Shown: piece by piece, positions 27,137 to 36,104 of the stretch
How positions within the stretch are numbered: position 1 is the stretch's first letter
Layout: every line of letters starts with the position of its first letter
Source: Mycolicibacterium moriokaense
Lineage (GTDB): Bacteria > Actinomycetota > Actinomycetes > Mycobacteriales > Mycobacteriaceae
Reading direction: 5' to 3'
NCBI RefSeq assembly: GCF_010726085.1
Contig: NZ_AP022560.1
Coordinates: forward strand, 4,402,001 to 4,466,000
Length of the DNA stretch: 64,000 nt
The notes under the pieces: model-generated
Seen by the model: the letters and a program-made list of their open reading frames with translations, nothing else
What the model was told of the DNA's origin: nothing
The model's database searches: none
Made by a program: the position numbers and the translations under genes

Positions 27137-28502
27137 ATGCACACCAATCGGCTGACCATCGGCACGGTGATGACGCTGATCGCCGCGTACCTTGGACTGT
27201 TCATCGGCCTCATCGACGCCAACGCGGTCAACCTGGCGCTGCCTGCGATCGGCGACGACCTTGGCGGTGAAATCTCCGGCGCCCAATGGACGATCGACGC
27301 CTATAACGTCACCTTCGCCGCCCTACTGCTGACCTCCGGGTCGCTCGGCGACCGGTTCGGCAGGCGATCGGTGTTACGCGTGGGATTGGTGACGTTCGTC
27401 CTCGCGTCGCTGCTATGCGCGAGCGCTGCGTCCCTGCCGATGCTGCTGGCCGCGCGCGGTGCAGGGAGTCGGCGCCGCGCTGATGCTGCCCCAAGGGTTG
27501 GCGATCACCGCGGCAGCGTTTCCGAATCCGATCGAGCGCGGCAGGGCAACCGCCGGGTGGGCCATGGCCGCTGCGCTGAGCACGGCACTCGGTCCCATCC
27601 TGGGCGGCGTTCTGACCGACACCGTTGGCTGGCGCTACATCTTCTGGCTCAATGTGCCGATCGGCGTGGTCGCGCTGGCGTTGACCTACCGATTCCTGCC
27701 CGAATCGCGCGACACCGATGCGGACCGCGTCGACGTGCGCGGCCAGGCCCTTGCGATCTTCGGCTTAGCCGCGTTGACCGCTCTGCTCGTCGAAGGGAGG
27801 ACAACCGGGCGGGTGCTCACCGGCACGCTGGCCTTTGCAGCGGCTACGTGCCTGTGGCTGTTCGTATCCAAGCAACGCCGCAGCGACCATCCGATGCTGC
27901 CACTGGATCTCTTCCGAAGCCGGGCGCTGGCCGCTTCCCTGGTCTCGACCTTCACGATGACGTTTGGCATCTACGGCCTGTTGTTTGTGAACAGCTTTGC
28001 GTTTCAACAACAACGAGGAGCCACCACGCTGTCGACCGCACTCTGGTTTCTTCCGATGCCGGTGACCTATCTGCTGTTCATCCCCGTGGTCAACGCGGTC
28101 GGGCAACGCATCGGTCCCCGCTGGCCGATCACCGTCGGACTGGTGGTGATGGCAGCAGGTATGGCGGTGTACTCGGCAGCAGGCCCGCAGGGCGATTTGT
28201 GGGTACTCTTCGCGTCCTTCGTCGTGACGGGCGTCGGCCTGGCGGTGACGACCGGTCCGGCCGTGACGCTCGCGATGTCCGCGGTCCCGGTGCGGTACGC
28301 AGGCCTGGCGTCCGGCGTGGTGAACCTCGCCCGCCTGGTGGGTATCACTGTCGGTGTCGCGGTGTTGGGTACTGCGATGGATGCCGGCGGTGCCCGCATC
28401 GCGGTCCTCACTGGCGCCTTGGTCCAGCTGGTCGGCGCGGTGCTGGCGCTGCGCTGGTCGCGGACCGAGGCGACTTCGACCGAGGAGGTCTGTTATGCGT
28501 GA
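27137..28502 (+). pseudogene. MFS drug-efflux transporter (DHA2 type), frameshifted
   Basis: Two overlapping frames together make one 14-helix EmrB/QacA-like pump of about 456 aa. The first holds MTLIAAYLGLFIGLIDANAV, NLALPAIGDDLGGEISGAQW and the motif A loop GSLGDRFGRRSVLRVG. The second, from about 27459, continues VGAALMLPQGLAITAAAFP (motif C region) to the end EATSTEEVCYA. The join LLAAR(AV)QGVGAALML needs two more bases in the GCGCGCGG run near 27452-27459, so a GC unit has been lost. As written the protein would end in junk. The promoter, regulator and the rest of the frame look sound, so the loss is recent or a sequencing error. Confidence 0.85.
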
Positions 28503-29256
28503 TGCCACCGAGATCGCCACGAGCGATGTGGACATCGCGGCGCTGGCCACATTGCTGGCCGACCCCGCGCGCTGCAAGGTCTTACTTGCACTTGACGACG
28601 GACGCGCACTGCCTGCGAGCGTGCTCGCCGACGAAGCGAGCATCAGCCGGTCGACGGCCAGCAGCCATTTGGCAAAGCTGACCGCGGCCGGTCTCCTGAC
28701 TGTCGAGGCGCATGGGCGAAATCGCTACTATCGGCTGGCGGGCCCTGAGGTCGGCGCGCTCCTGGAACAACTCGGCAGGCTCTCCCCGTCGCGTCCGGTG
28801 CGGTCGCTGCGAGAGGGCACGCGCGCGGCCCGGTTGCGTTCTGCGCGTACCTGTTACGACCACATTGCCGGTCGGCTCGGTGTGAGGGTGATGGGTAGTC
28901 TGCTCGCCCGCAACGCGCTCGTCGGAGGCGACGGCCGCTACGATCCGATGCGCGACAGCCACGACAGGCTCAGTACTGCCGGTCACGAAATAACCTATGA
29001 GTTGACCGAATCCGGCCACGAGTTTCTCGCCGACGCCGGAGTCGAAATACCGACGGGCAGAAGGCCACTCATTCGCTACTGCGTGGACTGGACCGAGCAG
29101 CGGCATCACCTCTCCGGTGCGCTCGGACGCGCCGTGTTCGATCGGTTTCTTGCGGCCGGCTGGGTCAAGCGAGCGACACGAAGTCGCGCGTTGACGGTCA
29201 CGGACCGCGGTCGCGAGGCGCTGCGCGACCGTTTCGGCATTGACTGGACTCGATGA
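28495..29256 (+). CDS. ArsR-type winged-helix regulator with C-terminal extension
   Basis: 253 aa from ATG 28495 behind GAGGAGG, overlapping the MFS stop by 8 bases. N-terminal ArsR domain: ATLLADPARCKVLLALDDGR, recognition helix DEASISRSTASSHLAKLTAAG, wing VEAHGRNRYYRLAGPEVGAL. Residues from about 100 on (ARTCYDHIAGRLGVRVMGSL, PLIRYCVDWTEQRHHLSGAL, TRSRALTVTDRGREALRDRF) form a second domain common in actinobacterial ArsR proteins next to pumps; it holds two Cys that could sense oxidants. It likely represses the pump operon. Confidence 0.85.
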   Translation: MRDATEIATSDVDIAALATLLADPARCKVLLALDDGRALPASVLADEASISRSTASSHLAKLTAAGLLTVEAHGRNRYYRLAGPEVGALLEQLGRLSPSRPVRSLREGTRAARLRSARTCYDHIAGRLGVRVMGSLLARNALVGGDGRYDPMRDSHDRLSTAGHEITYELTESGHEFLADAGVEIPTGRRPLIRYCVDWTEQRHHLSGALGRAVFDRFLAAGWVKRATRSRALTVTDRGREALRDRFGIDWTR

Positions 29257-29323
29257 CCCGGGCGGCGTCGAAACCGGTGCACCCGACGAGCACATCGACC
29301 GTTGCTGCCGTTTGGTCCCTAGC

Positions 29324-30399
29324 TGTTCTCGGTCATGACGTTGGTAGCAGGCGTGTTGGCTTGATGTGAGGAGAACCTCCGGGTGAGGTGTGGCTTGTCG
29401 AAGGCCCATCACCACCCCGGAGGTTCTCGTGTCCCACCGTAATGCCCGCACCACGCTGCACGGCCGAATGCTGATCGTGCAGCGCCACCAGCAAGGGTGG
29501 CCGCAGGCCCATATCGCCGCGGCGATGGGCATCTCCCGCAAATGCGTCCACACCTGGATCAGCCGTTATGCCGCTGAAGGTGAGGCCGGACTGCATGACC
29601 GGTCCTCACGACCGCACCACAGCCCCTCGCGGACCTCGGCGCGGGTGGAGCGCCAAGTGATGCCGCGCGGCGCAAACATCGTCGGGGCCAGGACTGGCTG
29701 GGTCCTGAACTGGGCATTGCGCCCCGGACCGTGGGACGGATTCTGCGCCGTCGCGCTGTGCCCTACCTGCGTGACTGCGATCCGATGACCGGTGCGGTGA
29801 TCAAGTCGTCGAAGGCCACGACACGACGCTATGAGCGACAACGGCCTGGCGAGCTGGTGCATGTCGATGTCAAAAAGCTCGGTCGTATCCCCGACGGGGG
29901 TGGGTGGCGCGCTCACGGGCGTAGTGAACAGGTCCGCAGGCGCGGTATCGGGTATGACTACGTGCACTCGATGGTCGATGACCACAGCCGGCTGGCGTAC
30001 TCAGAGATCCATGCCGATGAGAAAGGTCCGACGTGTGCCGGGTTCATTGCTCGGGCGGCGCAATACTTTCAATCGCAGGGCATTTCGCGTATCGAGCGCG
30101 TGATCACCGACAACCATCTGAGCTATCGGCGCTCGGCCCACGTCGCTGCCGTCATCGACCAACTGCACGCCAAACACCTGTTCATCAAGCCGCACTGCCC
30201 ATGGCAGAACGGCAAGGTGGAACGCTATAACCGCACCCTGCAAAGCGAATGGTCCTATCGCCGGGTGTTCGCCTCCAACGCAGACCGCGCCCGAGCACTT
30301 GCGCCCTGGGTCGAGTTCTACAACACTCAACGCCGCCACAGCGCACTCGACGGGGTACCACCCATCAGCCGACTGCAACCAACGTCATGACCGAGAACA
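29324..30399 (+). mobile_element. IS481-family insertion sequence, copy 2
   Basis: 1076 bp, opposite in orientation to copy 1 and apparently identical except for two single-base differences in the transposase gene. Same 27-bp ends, starting TGTTCTCGGTCATGACGTTG. The 6-bp target duplication CCTAGC is at 29318-29323 and 30400-30405. The right duplication contains the stop codon of the neighbouring acyltransferase gene, which therefore stays whole. Confidence 0.95.
29429..30390 (+). pseudogene. IS481-family transposase, frameshifted (copy 2)
   Basis: Same protein as in copy 1, starting GTG 29429 behind GGAGG. Here the CCCC run (29623-29626) is whole, so the frame continues HHSPSRTSARVERQV, but a C is missing at 29661-29662: GTGATGCC where copy 1 has GTGATCGCC. 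The frame then breaks and ends in unrelated residues (PRGANIVGARTGW). The DDE part ([28 protein letters not shown]) remains open from about 29731 onward. Each copy is thus broken at a different base, about 35 bases apart. Confidence 0.85.
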
Positions 30400-30400
30400 C

Positions 30401-31138
30401 CTAGCGCGCGGCTTTCTTGCGCTCGATGTCCGCCAACGCCGCGGCGAGCTCGGCACGCTGAGCCGCCGACGTCTCCCACGACAGCTTGCGGTTCTTCACG
30501 ACCTTCGCCGGCGCGCCGACGGCGATCGAGTAGTCCGGGATCTCACCCTTGACCACCGCGTGGGAGCCGAGCACGCACCCACGCCCGATCGTCGTGTTGC
30601 GCAGAATCGTCACCTTGGTGGCGATCCAGGTGTCGGGCCCGATCCGCACCGGGCCCTTCACGATGCCCTGGTCCTTGATCGGCAACTCGATGCTGTCCAT
30701 CCGGTGGTCGAAGTCGCACACGTAAACCCAGTCCGCCATCAGCACGGAGTCGCCGAGCTCGATGTCGAGATACGTGTTGATCACGTTGTCCCTGCCGAGG
30801 ACGACCTTGTCGCCGAACCGCAGCGAACCCTCGTGACAGCGGATCGTGTTCTTGTCGCCGATGTGCACCCAGCGACCGATCTCCATCGTGGACAGCTCCG
30901 GCGTCGCCTGAATCTCCACGCCCTTACCGAGGAAGACCATGCCGCGGGTGATGATGTGCGGGTTGGCGAGCTTGAACTTCAGCAACCGCCAGTAACGCAC
31001 GAGGTACCACGGGGTGTACGCCCGATTCGCGATGACCCACTTCAGCGAGGCCATGGTGAGGAACTTGGCTTGGCGCGGGTCGCGCAGACGCGAACCTCGC
31101 CACCGCTTGTGCAGCGGCGCGCCCCACATCGTTGTCAT
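30401..31138 (-). CDS. Left-handed beta-helix acyltransferase (WbbJ/maltose O-acetyltransferase type)
   Basis: 245 aa from ATG 31138, supported by TAGGCT 8 bases upstream (leaderless). Hexapeptide-repeat fold: HIITRGMVFLGKGVEIQATP, TMEIGRWVHIGDKNTIRCHE, VLGRDNVINTYLDIELGDSV, VRIGPDTWIATKVTILRNTT, GRGCVLGSHAVVKGEIPDYS, AVGAPAKVV. Such enzymes O-acylate sugars. In M. tuberculosis the orthologue (Rv3034c) belongs to the MGLP gene set and would add short acyl groups to the glucan. The TAG stop is inside the target duplication of IS copy 2. Confidence 0.9.
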   Translation of the reverse strand: MTTMWGAPLHKRWRGSRLRDPRQAKFLTMASLKWVIANRAYTPWYLVRYWRLLKFKLANPHIITRGMVFLGKGVEIQATPELSTMEIGRWVHIGDKNTIRCHEGSLRFGDKVVLGRDNVINTYLDIELGDSVLMADWVYVCDFDHRMDSIELPIKDQGIVKGPVRIGPDTWIATKVTILRNTTIGRGCVLGSHAVVKGEIPDYSIAVGAPAKVVKNRKLSWETSAAQRAELAAALADIERKKAAR

Positions 31139-31227
31139 GGCCGGAAAGCCTACGCGAGCCATCGGGTGCCGAACGGTTACCCTCACTGGGACTTCCAAGG
31201 CGGGCAGACCACGACAGAAGGGGCGCA

Positions 31228-32526
31228 GTGTTCCGGCGATCGATCGTGCTGGCGGCAACAGCGCTGATCACGGCCGCGTCCGCCGGTTGCGGAAACACCG
31301 ACTCCTGGGTCGAGGCACACGCGGCGTCGGGTTGGGCCGCGCAGTACGGCGACGCCCGCAACAGCAGCTACCAACCGAACGACGGCGCCGACTCGCTGCG
31401 CCTGGAGTGGGTCCGCTCGGTCAAGGGTGAGCTCGGGGCGCAGGTGGCGTTGGGCTCCGGCAGCTACCTGGCCGTCAACGCCCAGACGCCGGCCGGCTGC
31501 TCGCTGATGGTGTGGGAGGCCGACAACCGCGCCAGGCAACGCTGGTGCACCCGGCTGGTGCAGGGCCCGGGAACTGAGGGGCCGCTGTCCAGCCCGCTCT
31601 TCGACGGATTCGACAACCTCTATGTCGGTCAACCCGGCGCCATCATCTCGTTCCCGCCCACACAGTGGATCCGCTGGCGCCAACCGGTGATCGGGATGCC
31701 CACCACGCCGCGGATTCTGACGCCCGGCCACCTGTTGGTGGTCACGCACCTGGGTCAGGTGCTGGTGTTCGACGCACACAAGGGCGTCGTCGACGGATCC
31801 CCGCTCGACCTGATCGACGGGGTCGACCCCAAGGATCCCGAGCGCGGCCTCGCCGACTGCAAACCCGCACATGCGCGCTGTCCGGTGGCGGCGGCACCGG
31901 CATTCTCCGAGCAGACCGGGATCATCGTGCTCAGTCTGTGGGAACCGGACACCGACGCTCCCGCGCTGGTCGGGCTGCGCTACCGCCCGGATCAGAACCC
32001 CGTGCTGACCCGCGAATGGACCAGCGATGCCGTTGGCGGCGGACCGCTGGCCAGCCCGGTGTTGTCCGCGGACGGCTCGACCGCGTACGTCAACGGGCGC
32101 GACGAGCATCTGTGGGCGATCGACACCGCCAACGGCGAGCCGAAATGGTCGGTGCCGCTGGACTATCTGGCGCAGACGCCGCCGTCGGTATCGCCTGACG
32201 GACTGATCGTGGCGGGCGGCGGTCCAGGCGCCAAGCTCGTCGGCATCAAGGACGCCGGAGACAAGGGCGAGATCGTATGGACCCGCGGCGACGTCGAACC
32301 GCTGACCACGTCGAGTCGGTCCGGCCCACACGTGGCATATGCGGTGGCGCGCGACGGCGAAGACGGTCAGGCGTTGGTGGTCTTCGATCCGGCCGACGGC
32401 CGCACGGTGAACAGCTATCCCCTGCCCAGCGCGGGCGGCTGGCCGGTCGGGGTGTCCATCGGCCACGACCGCCGCGTCGTCACGGCGACGAGCGAGGGCC
32501 GCGTCTACGGTTTCGCACCGGCCTAG
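31228..32526 (+). CDS. PQQ-like beta-propeller lipoprotein
   Basis: 432 aa from GTG 31228 with AAGGGG upstream. Signal VFRRSIVLAATALITAASAG with lipobox ASAGC (Cys 23 region). Propeller blades of PQQ-type repeats follow: WAAQYGDARNSSYQPNDGAD, SSPLFDGFDNLYVGQPGAII, ASPVLSADGSTAYVNGRDEH, LWAIDTANGEPKWSVPLDYL, and TATSEGRVYGFAPA at the end. Probably a surface scaffold. Orthologue by position of Rv3035. No quinoprotein active-site residues are obvious. Divergent from the acyltransferase. Confidence 0.88.
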   Translation: MFRRSIVLAATALITAASAGCGNTDSWVEAHAASGWAAQYGDARNSSYQPNDGADSLRLEWVRSVKGELGAQVALGSGSYLAVNAQTPAGCSLMVWEADNRARQRWCTRLVQGPGTEGPLSSPLFDGFDNLYVGQPGAIISFPPTQWIRWRQPVIGMPTTPRILTPGHLLVVTHLGQVLVFDAHKGVVDGSPLDLIDGVDPKDPERGLADCKPAHARCPVAAAPAFSEQTGIIVLSLWEPDTDAPALVGLRYRPDQNPVLTREWTSDAVGGGPLASPVLSADGSTAYVNGRDEHLWAIDTANGEPKWSVPLDYLAQTPPSVSPDGLIVAGGGPGAKLVGIKDAGDKGEIVWTRGDVEPLTTSSRSGPHVAYAVARDGEDGQALVVFDPADGRTVNSYPLPSAGGWPVGVSIGHDRRVVTATSEGRVYGFAPA

Positions 32527-32535
32527 AGGGCTGGC

Positions 32536-33234
32536 TCAGAGCGCCAGCATCGGTGCGACGGCCGCCCGCGGCACCGACGCCTGGACCGGGCCTGCCGACT
32601 CCGGGAACATCTCGCCCTGGCTGAAGAAGAAGATCAGTGAATCATCGGTCAGCGCGAAGTTCTGATAGTTGGCCGGATCAAGGCCCGCGCTCGCCGGAAT
32701 CGCGTCGGCCAGACCCTGCTGTTTAGACAGGTAGGTGTTCACCTCGGGGTAGATGACGTCGAGCGGCTTGGTGTCCTGCTTGAACAGCGACCCGAAGGTG
32801 ATCGGTGAGCGGGTGGCGTGATTCCAGTTGAACGCCTGATACCACGTCACCGGGTGTGCGCCGCCCACGTTCTGATACACCTCGAACACGAGACTCTCCG
32901 TGCCCAGCAGGGGTAGTCCCGAGCGGTAGCCGGTGCCCTTGGCGTCGAGCACGTACGGCAGACCGCGCGAGCCGGGCATATCCGAGACGTTGACGAACCC
33001 GTCGCGGGTCTGCGTGAGGTAGTCGACCACCGCCTGCTGATCGGGATATTGCGCGGGAAACGTGAAGTCGAGAATGTACGTGTCGTTCTGGGCGTGCACC
33101 CGACAGATCTGGTCCGCGTTCACCGTGCCTCCCAACGCGGCGCACGCCGACTGTGCCGACGCCACCGGAGTGCCGATGGTGCCGAGGAGGGCACAGGCAC
33201 CCAGTACAGCGGCTGCCGACTTCAGAATGCGCAT
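32536..33234 (-). CDS. Secreted MPT64-like protein (TB22.2 type)
   Basis: 232 aa from ATG 33234, with GAGGA about 10 bases upstream. Sec signal MRILKSAAAVLGACALLGTI, cleavage near PVASAQS. The mature protein has an early Cys pair (SACAALGG, QICRVH), TYILDFTFPAQYPDQQAVVD, VTWYQAFNWNHATRSPITFG, LFKQDTKPLDVIYPEVNTYL, and SLIFFFSQGEMFPESAGPVQ, matching the RsiV/DUF3298-like fold of MPT64. In M. tuberculosis the gene here is TB22.2 (Rv3036c), a culture-filtrate protein. Role unknown. The long open frame upstream on this strand is a shadow of the methyltransferase. Confidence 0.85.
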   Translation of the reverse strand: MRILKSAAAVLGACALLGTIGTPVASAQSACAALGGTVNADQICRVHAQNDTYILDFTFPAQYPDQQAVVDYLTQTRDGFVNVSDMPGSRGLPYVLDAKGTGYRSGLPLLGTESLVFEVYQNVGGAHPVTWYQAFNWNHATRSPITFGSLFKQDTKPLDVIYPEVNTYLSKQQGLADAIPASAGLDPANYQNFALTDDSLIFFFSQGEMFPESAGPVQASVPRAAVAPMLAL

Positions 33235-33319
33235 CGTTGGACGTCCTCGAAGCGGGCGCCGGCTCTGCCACCGGCGCTTCATTGCCAGGGTACGTGTCGT
33301 TTCGGAGGGCCCGCGGACC

Positions 33320-34330
33320 TCAGCGCGACGGACGGCAGATGAACGCCTTTGCCTGGCTTGACGCCCCGGTCCCGATGCGGGCGATGACCACCGATAGCGA
33401 CTGCGTTCCGCGCAGCCGCAGCCGGTGCCGCAGCGCATCGGGATCGACATCCACACCGCGCACCAGGATTTCGGCCGCACCGACGTCACGATCCGAAAGT
33501 GCCTGGCGCAGTCGGCGTTCGCTGTAGGAGAGCTCCTCGAGCACCTCGAAGCCACGCACCCCGGCGGGCAGCCGATCGCCGGACAGGTAGGCGATGGCGG
33601 GGTCGAGTTGCCACAGGCCGTACCGGGCCGCGTAGTGGCGCACCAGCCCCGCACGCACGACCGCACCGTCGGGGTCGACGATCCATCGGCCGACCGGTGC
33701 CGCGGCACAGTCATCGGGTTCGGCGTCGGTGATCTCCTCCCCCGTGTCCAGCATGCTGGCGCGTCGAGTCACGCCGGGGGCGGCCAGGCCCGCCGACCAC
33801 AGGCACGCCTCGCGCACACCGCCGCCGGCGGACGTCACTTCGATCTCACCGGTGAACCCCAACCGGGTAACACCATCGAAATCGATTCCGGGCGCGCACT
33901 TTACGACGATGTCCCGACCGCGGTACACGTCGAGCAACAGGTCGAGGCCCGGGGTGTAATAACGCGGATCAAAGCGGCGCCGCCCACCACGTCGGCGCGC
34001 GGGGTCGAGCAGGACGACGGCGGAACTGGTGATCGGGCGCAGCGCGTCGGCGCGGCACAGGTCAACGTCGGCGACGTTGTGCCGTGCCATCGCCAGCCGG
34101 ACCGGATCCACGTCGCTGCCGACGAGCGCAGCCGTCGAATCACGCAGGGCGGCAAGCTCGGTGCCGATCGAACAGGTCGCGTCATGCACGACCGCACCCG
34201 TCAGCCGCCGGGCTCGGTGCTCGGCGACCTGTTGAGTCGTCGCCTGCTGCAGCGCCTCGTCGGTGAACAGCCAGTCCGCGGCATCGTCGAACTTCGCCGC
34301 GGCTTTGCGGCGCAAAACCGTTGTCTCCAC
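33320..34330 (-). CDS. Class I methyltransferase with THUMP-like domain (MGLP cluster type); N-terminus probably longer
   Basis: 336 aa from GTG 34330, the first standard start. Motif I region DATCSIGTELAALRDSTAAL, VGSDVDPVRLAMARHNVADV, LLDPARRRGGRRRFDPRYY, then a C-terminal THUMP-like part (GFEVLEELSYSERRLRQALS, LVRGVDVDPDALRHRLRLRG). The same frame stays open upstream to TAA 34492-34490 and reads AFSLDDVAYLRSDAGRQALG and a helical stretch up to VLVETT, as expected of the family N-terminus, but contains no ATG, GTG or TTG. GGAG stands 7 bases before a GTC at 34486, a possible non-standard start. Orthologue by position of Rv3037c. Confidence 0.8.
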   Translation of the reverse strand: METTVLRRKAAAKFDDAADWLFTDEALQQATTQQVAEHRARRLTGAVVHDATCSIGTELAALRDSTAALVGSDVDPVRLAMARHNVADVDLCRADALRPITSSAVVLLDPARRRGGRRRFDPRYYTPGLDLLLDVYRGRDIVVKCAPGIDFDGVTRLGFTGEIEVTSAGGGVREACLWSAGLAAPGVTRRASMLDTGEEITDAEPDDCAAAPVGRWIVDPDGAVVRAGLVRHYAARYGLWQLDPAIAYLSGDRLPAGVRGFEVLEELSYSERRLRQALSDRDVGAAEILVRGVDVDPDALRHRLRLRGTQSLSVVIARIGTGASSQAKAFICRPSR

Positions 34331-34479
34331 CAGGACCGCCGCCCGGTCGCCGAAACGCTCACGGACAGAAGCGATGTCGGCGACCAGAGTGGCCGCCTCC
34401 AGGCGCAGGCCGGCGACTTCGCCGAGCGCCTGCCTGCCGGCGTCGCTGCGTAGATAGGCGACGTCGTCGAGGCTGAAAG

Positions 34480-35445
34480 CTACGACGGCTTAACTCCGGT
34501 GACCATCACGTTGTAGAACCAGCCCTTGGGCACCACGCGACGCCAAAGGTTGTCGTCGACCCAGCTCAGGGTGATCCAGCTGTTGAACGCGAATTTCGCG
34601 TAGCCCCAACCCAACCGGCCGGGCGGCACTGCGGCCTCCAGGGTGCGCAGCGGCCACCCGAGCATCGCCGCGGTGAACTCCGTGGTGCTTGTCGAGACGT
34701 CGACGGCACCGGCGCTGCGGGCCATGCGCTCCAGATCGCCGGGCGAGAACGTGTGCAGGTCGACGATCGCCTCCAGCGCGGCCGCGCGCGACGACTCGTC
34801 GAGTTCGGCCTGCGGGCGACGCCAGCCGGACAAACCCGGCAGCTTCGTCAGGTTCGTGACGACGCGCCACGTCAGCGTCGACAACGGCCGTGCATAGTTC
34901 TCGCCGGCATTGCTCGGCTCGCCGGCGAAGACGAAGCGGCCGCCGGGCTTGAGGACACGGACGACCTCACGCAAAGACAGCTCGACATCGGGGATGTGGT
35001 GCAGGACGGCGTGCCCGACGACGAGGTCGAAGGTGTTGTCGTCGTACGGGATGCCTTCGGCGTCGGCGACGCGGCCGTCGATCTCGAGGCCGAGGTTCTC
35101 GCCGTTGCGCACGGCCACCTTGACCATCCCCGGCGACAGGTCGGTCACCGAGCCGCGTCGGGCCACCCCGGCCTGGATCAGGTTGAGCAGAAAGAATCCG
35201 CTGCCGCAGCCGAGCTCGAGGGCACGGTCGTAGGGCAGGTTGCGCAGCTCGTCCTCGGGCACCGTCGCGTCGAACAGATCGCGGGCGTAGTCGACACAAC
35301 GCTTGTCGTAGGAGATCGACCACTTGTCGTCGTACGACTCGGCCTCCCAGTCGTGATAGAGCACCTGGGCGAGCTTGGAGTCGTGGCGGGCCGCCTCGAC
35401 CTGCTCCGCGGTGGCGTGCGGATTAGGTTTCGGGTCAACGGTCAT
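34480..35445 (-). CDS. Class I SAM-dependent methyltransferase
   Basis: 321 aa. LAQVLYHDWEAESYDDKWSI, motif I ALELGCGSGFFLLNLIQAGV, DLSPGMVKVAVRNGENLGLE, acidic loop GIPYDDNTFDLVVGHAVLHH, VLKPGGRFVFAGEPS, and a C-terminal membrane-near region (LGWGYAKFAFNSWITLSWVD). Substrate unknown. It starts 11 bases after the echA17 stop, so they form one transcript. Position matches Rv3038c. Confidence 0.88.
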   Translation of the reverse strand: MTVDPKPNPHATAEQVEAARHDSKLAQVLYHDWEAESYDDKWSISYDKRCVDYARDLFDATVPEDELRNLPYDRALELGCGSGFFLLNLIQAGVARRGSVTDLSPGMVKVAVRNGENLGLEIDGRVADAEGIPYDDNTFDLVVGHAVLHHIPDVELSLREVVRVLKPGGRFVFAGEPSNAGENYARPLSTLTWRVVTNLTKLPGLSGWRRPQAELDESSRAAALEAIVDLHTFSPGDLERMARSAGAVDVSTSTTEFTAAMLGWPLRTLEAAVPPGRLGWGYAKFAFNSWITLSWVDDNLWRRVVPKGWFYNVMVTGVKPS

Positions 35446-35456
35446 AACAGGGCAGC

Positions 35457-36104
35457 CTAAAGGTCGAAGGACGCCTTCGCGGCGGCCAGTACCTGAGCAG
35501 GATGTTCGACGAACCGCTGCGCCCAGGCCAGCGCCGCGTCATAGACACCGTCGGGGGCGACCATCTCATCGATCAGTCCCAACGCCAGGGCCTCCTCGGC
35601 GTCGATGAACCGGCCGCTGAACACCATGTCCTTCGCCTTCGACAGGCCGACGGTGCGGGCCAGGCGTGCGGTGCCGCCGGCGGGCACCAGCCCGGCGAGG
35701 ATCTCGGTCACGCCGAACCTGACGTTGTCTCCTGCCACGCGCCAGTCCGCGGCCAGCGACAGGTTCAGCCCGCCGCCGAGCGCGTACCCCGTGATCGCGG
35801 CGACGGTGGGTTTGGGAATCGCGGCCAGGGCGTCGACGGCCTGCCGGCAAACCTGCGCCGCCGTCGCGGCTTCGGCACTGTTGAGCAGCGATCGCTCGGG
35901 CACGTCGTCACCGGCGGAGAAGATCTCGTGGCCGCCGAACAGGATGACGGCGCGCACATCGTCACGTTCGCCGATCTCCGCCGCGGCCATTTCGAGCTCG
36001 CGGTACACCTGCCGGGTCAGCGCGTTGGTGGGTGGCCGTGACAGCAGCAGGGTGGCGACGCCGGGCTGGTCGTCGCTGGTGTGGATGGAGACGAACTCCT
36101 TCAC
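35457..36104 (-). CDS. echA17: Enoyl-CoA hydratase/isomerase family protein, short C-terminus
   Basis: 215 aa from GTG 36104, overlapping the NUDIX stop (GTGA). Crotonase fold: [20 protein letters not shown], oxyanion loop [20 protein letters not shown], second oxyanion hole [20 protein letters not shown], and [20 protein letters not shown] with the usual Glu position. It would hydrate enoyl-CoA in fatty acid breakdown. The protein ends at [10 protein letters not shown], about 35-40 residues short of the usual 250-260 aa, missing the last helices that pack between subunits. The downstream gene starts at once, so the shortening seems real. Confidence 0.85.
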   Translation of the reverse strand: MKEFVSIHTSDDQPGVATLLLSRPPTNALTRQVYRELEMAAAEIGERDDVRAVILFGGHEIFSAGDDVPERSLLNSAEAATAAQVCRQAVDALAAIPKPTVAAITGYALGGGLNLSLAADWRVAGDNVRFGVTEILAGLVPAGGTARLARTVGLSKAKDMVFSGRFIDAEEALALGLIDEMVAPDGVYDAALAWAQRFVEHPAQVLAAAKASFDL

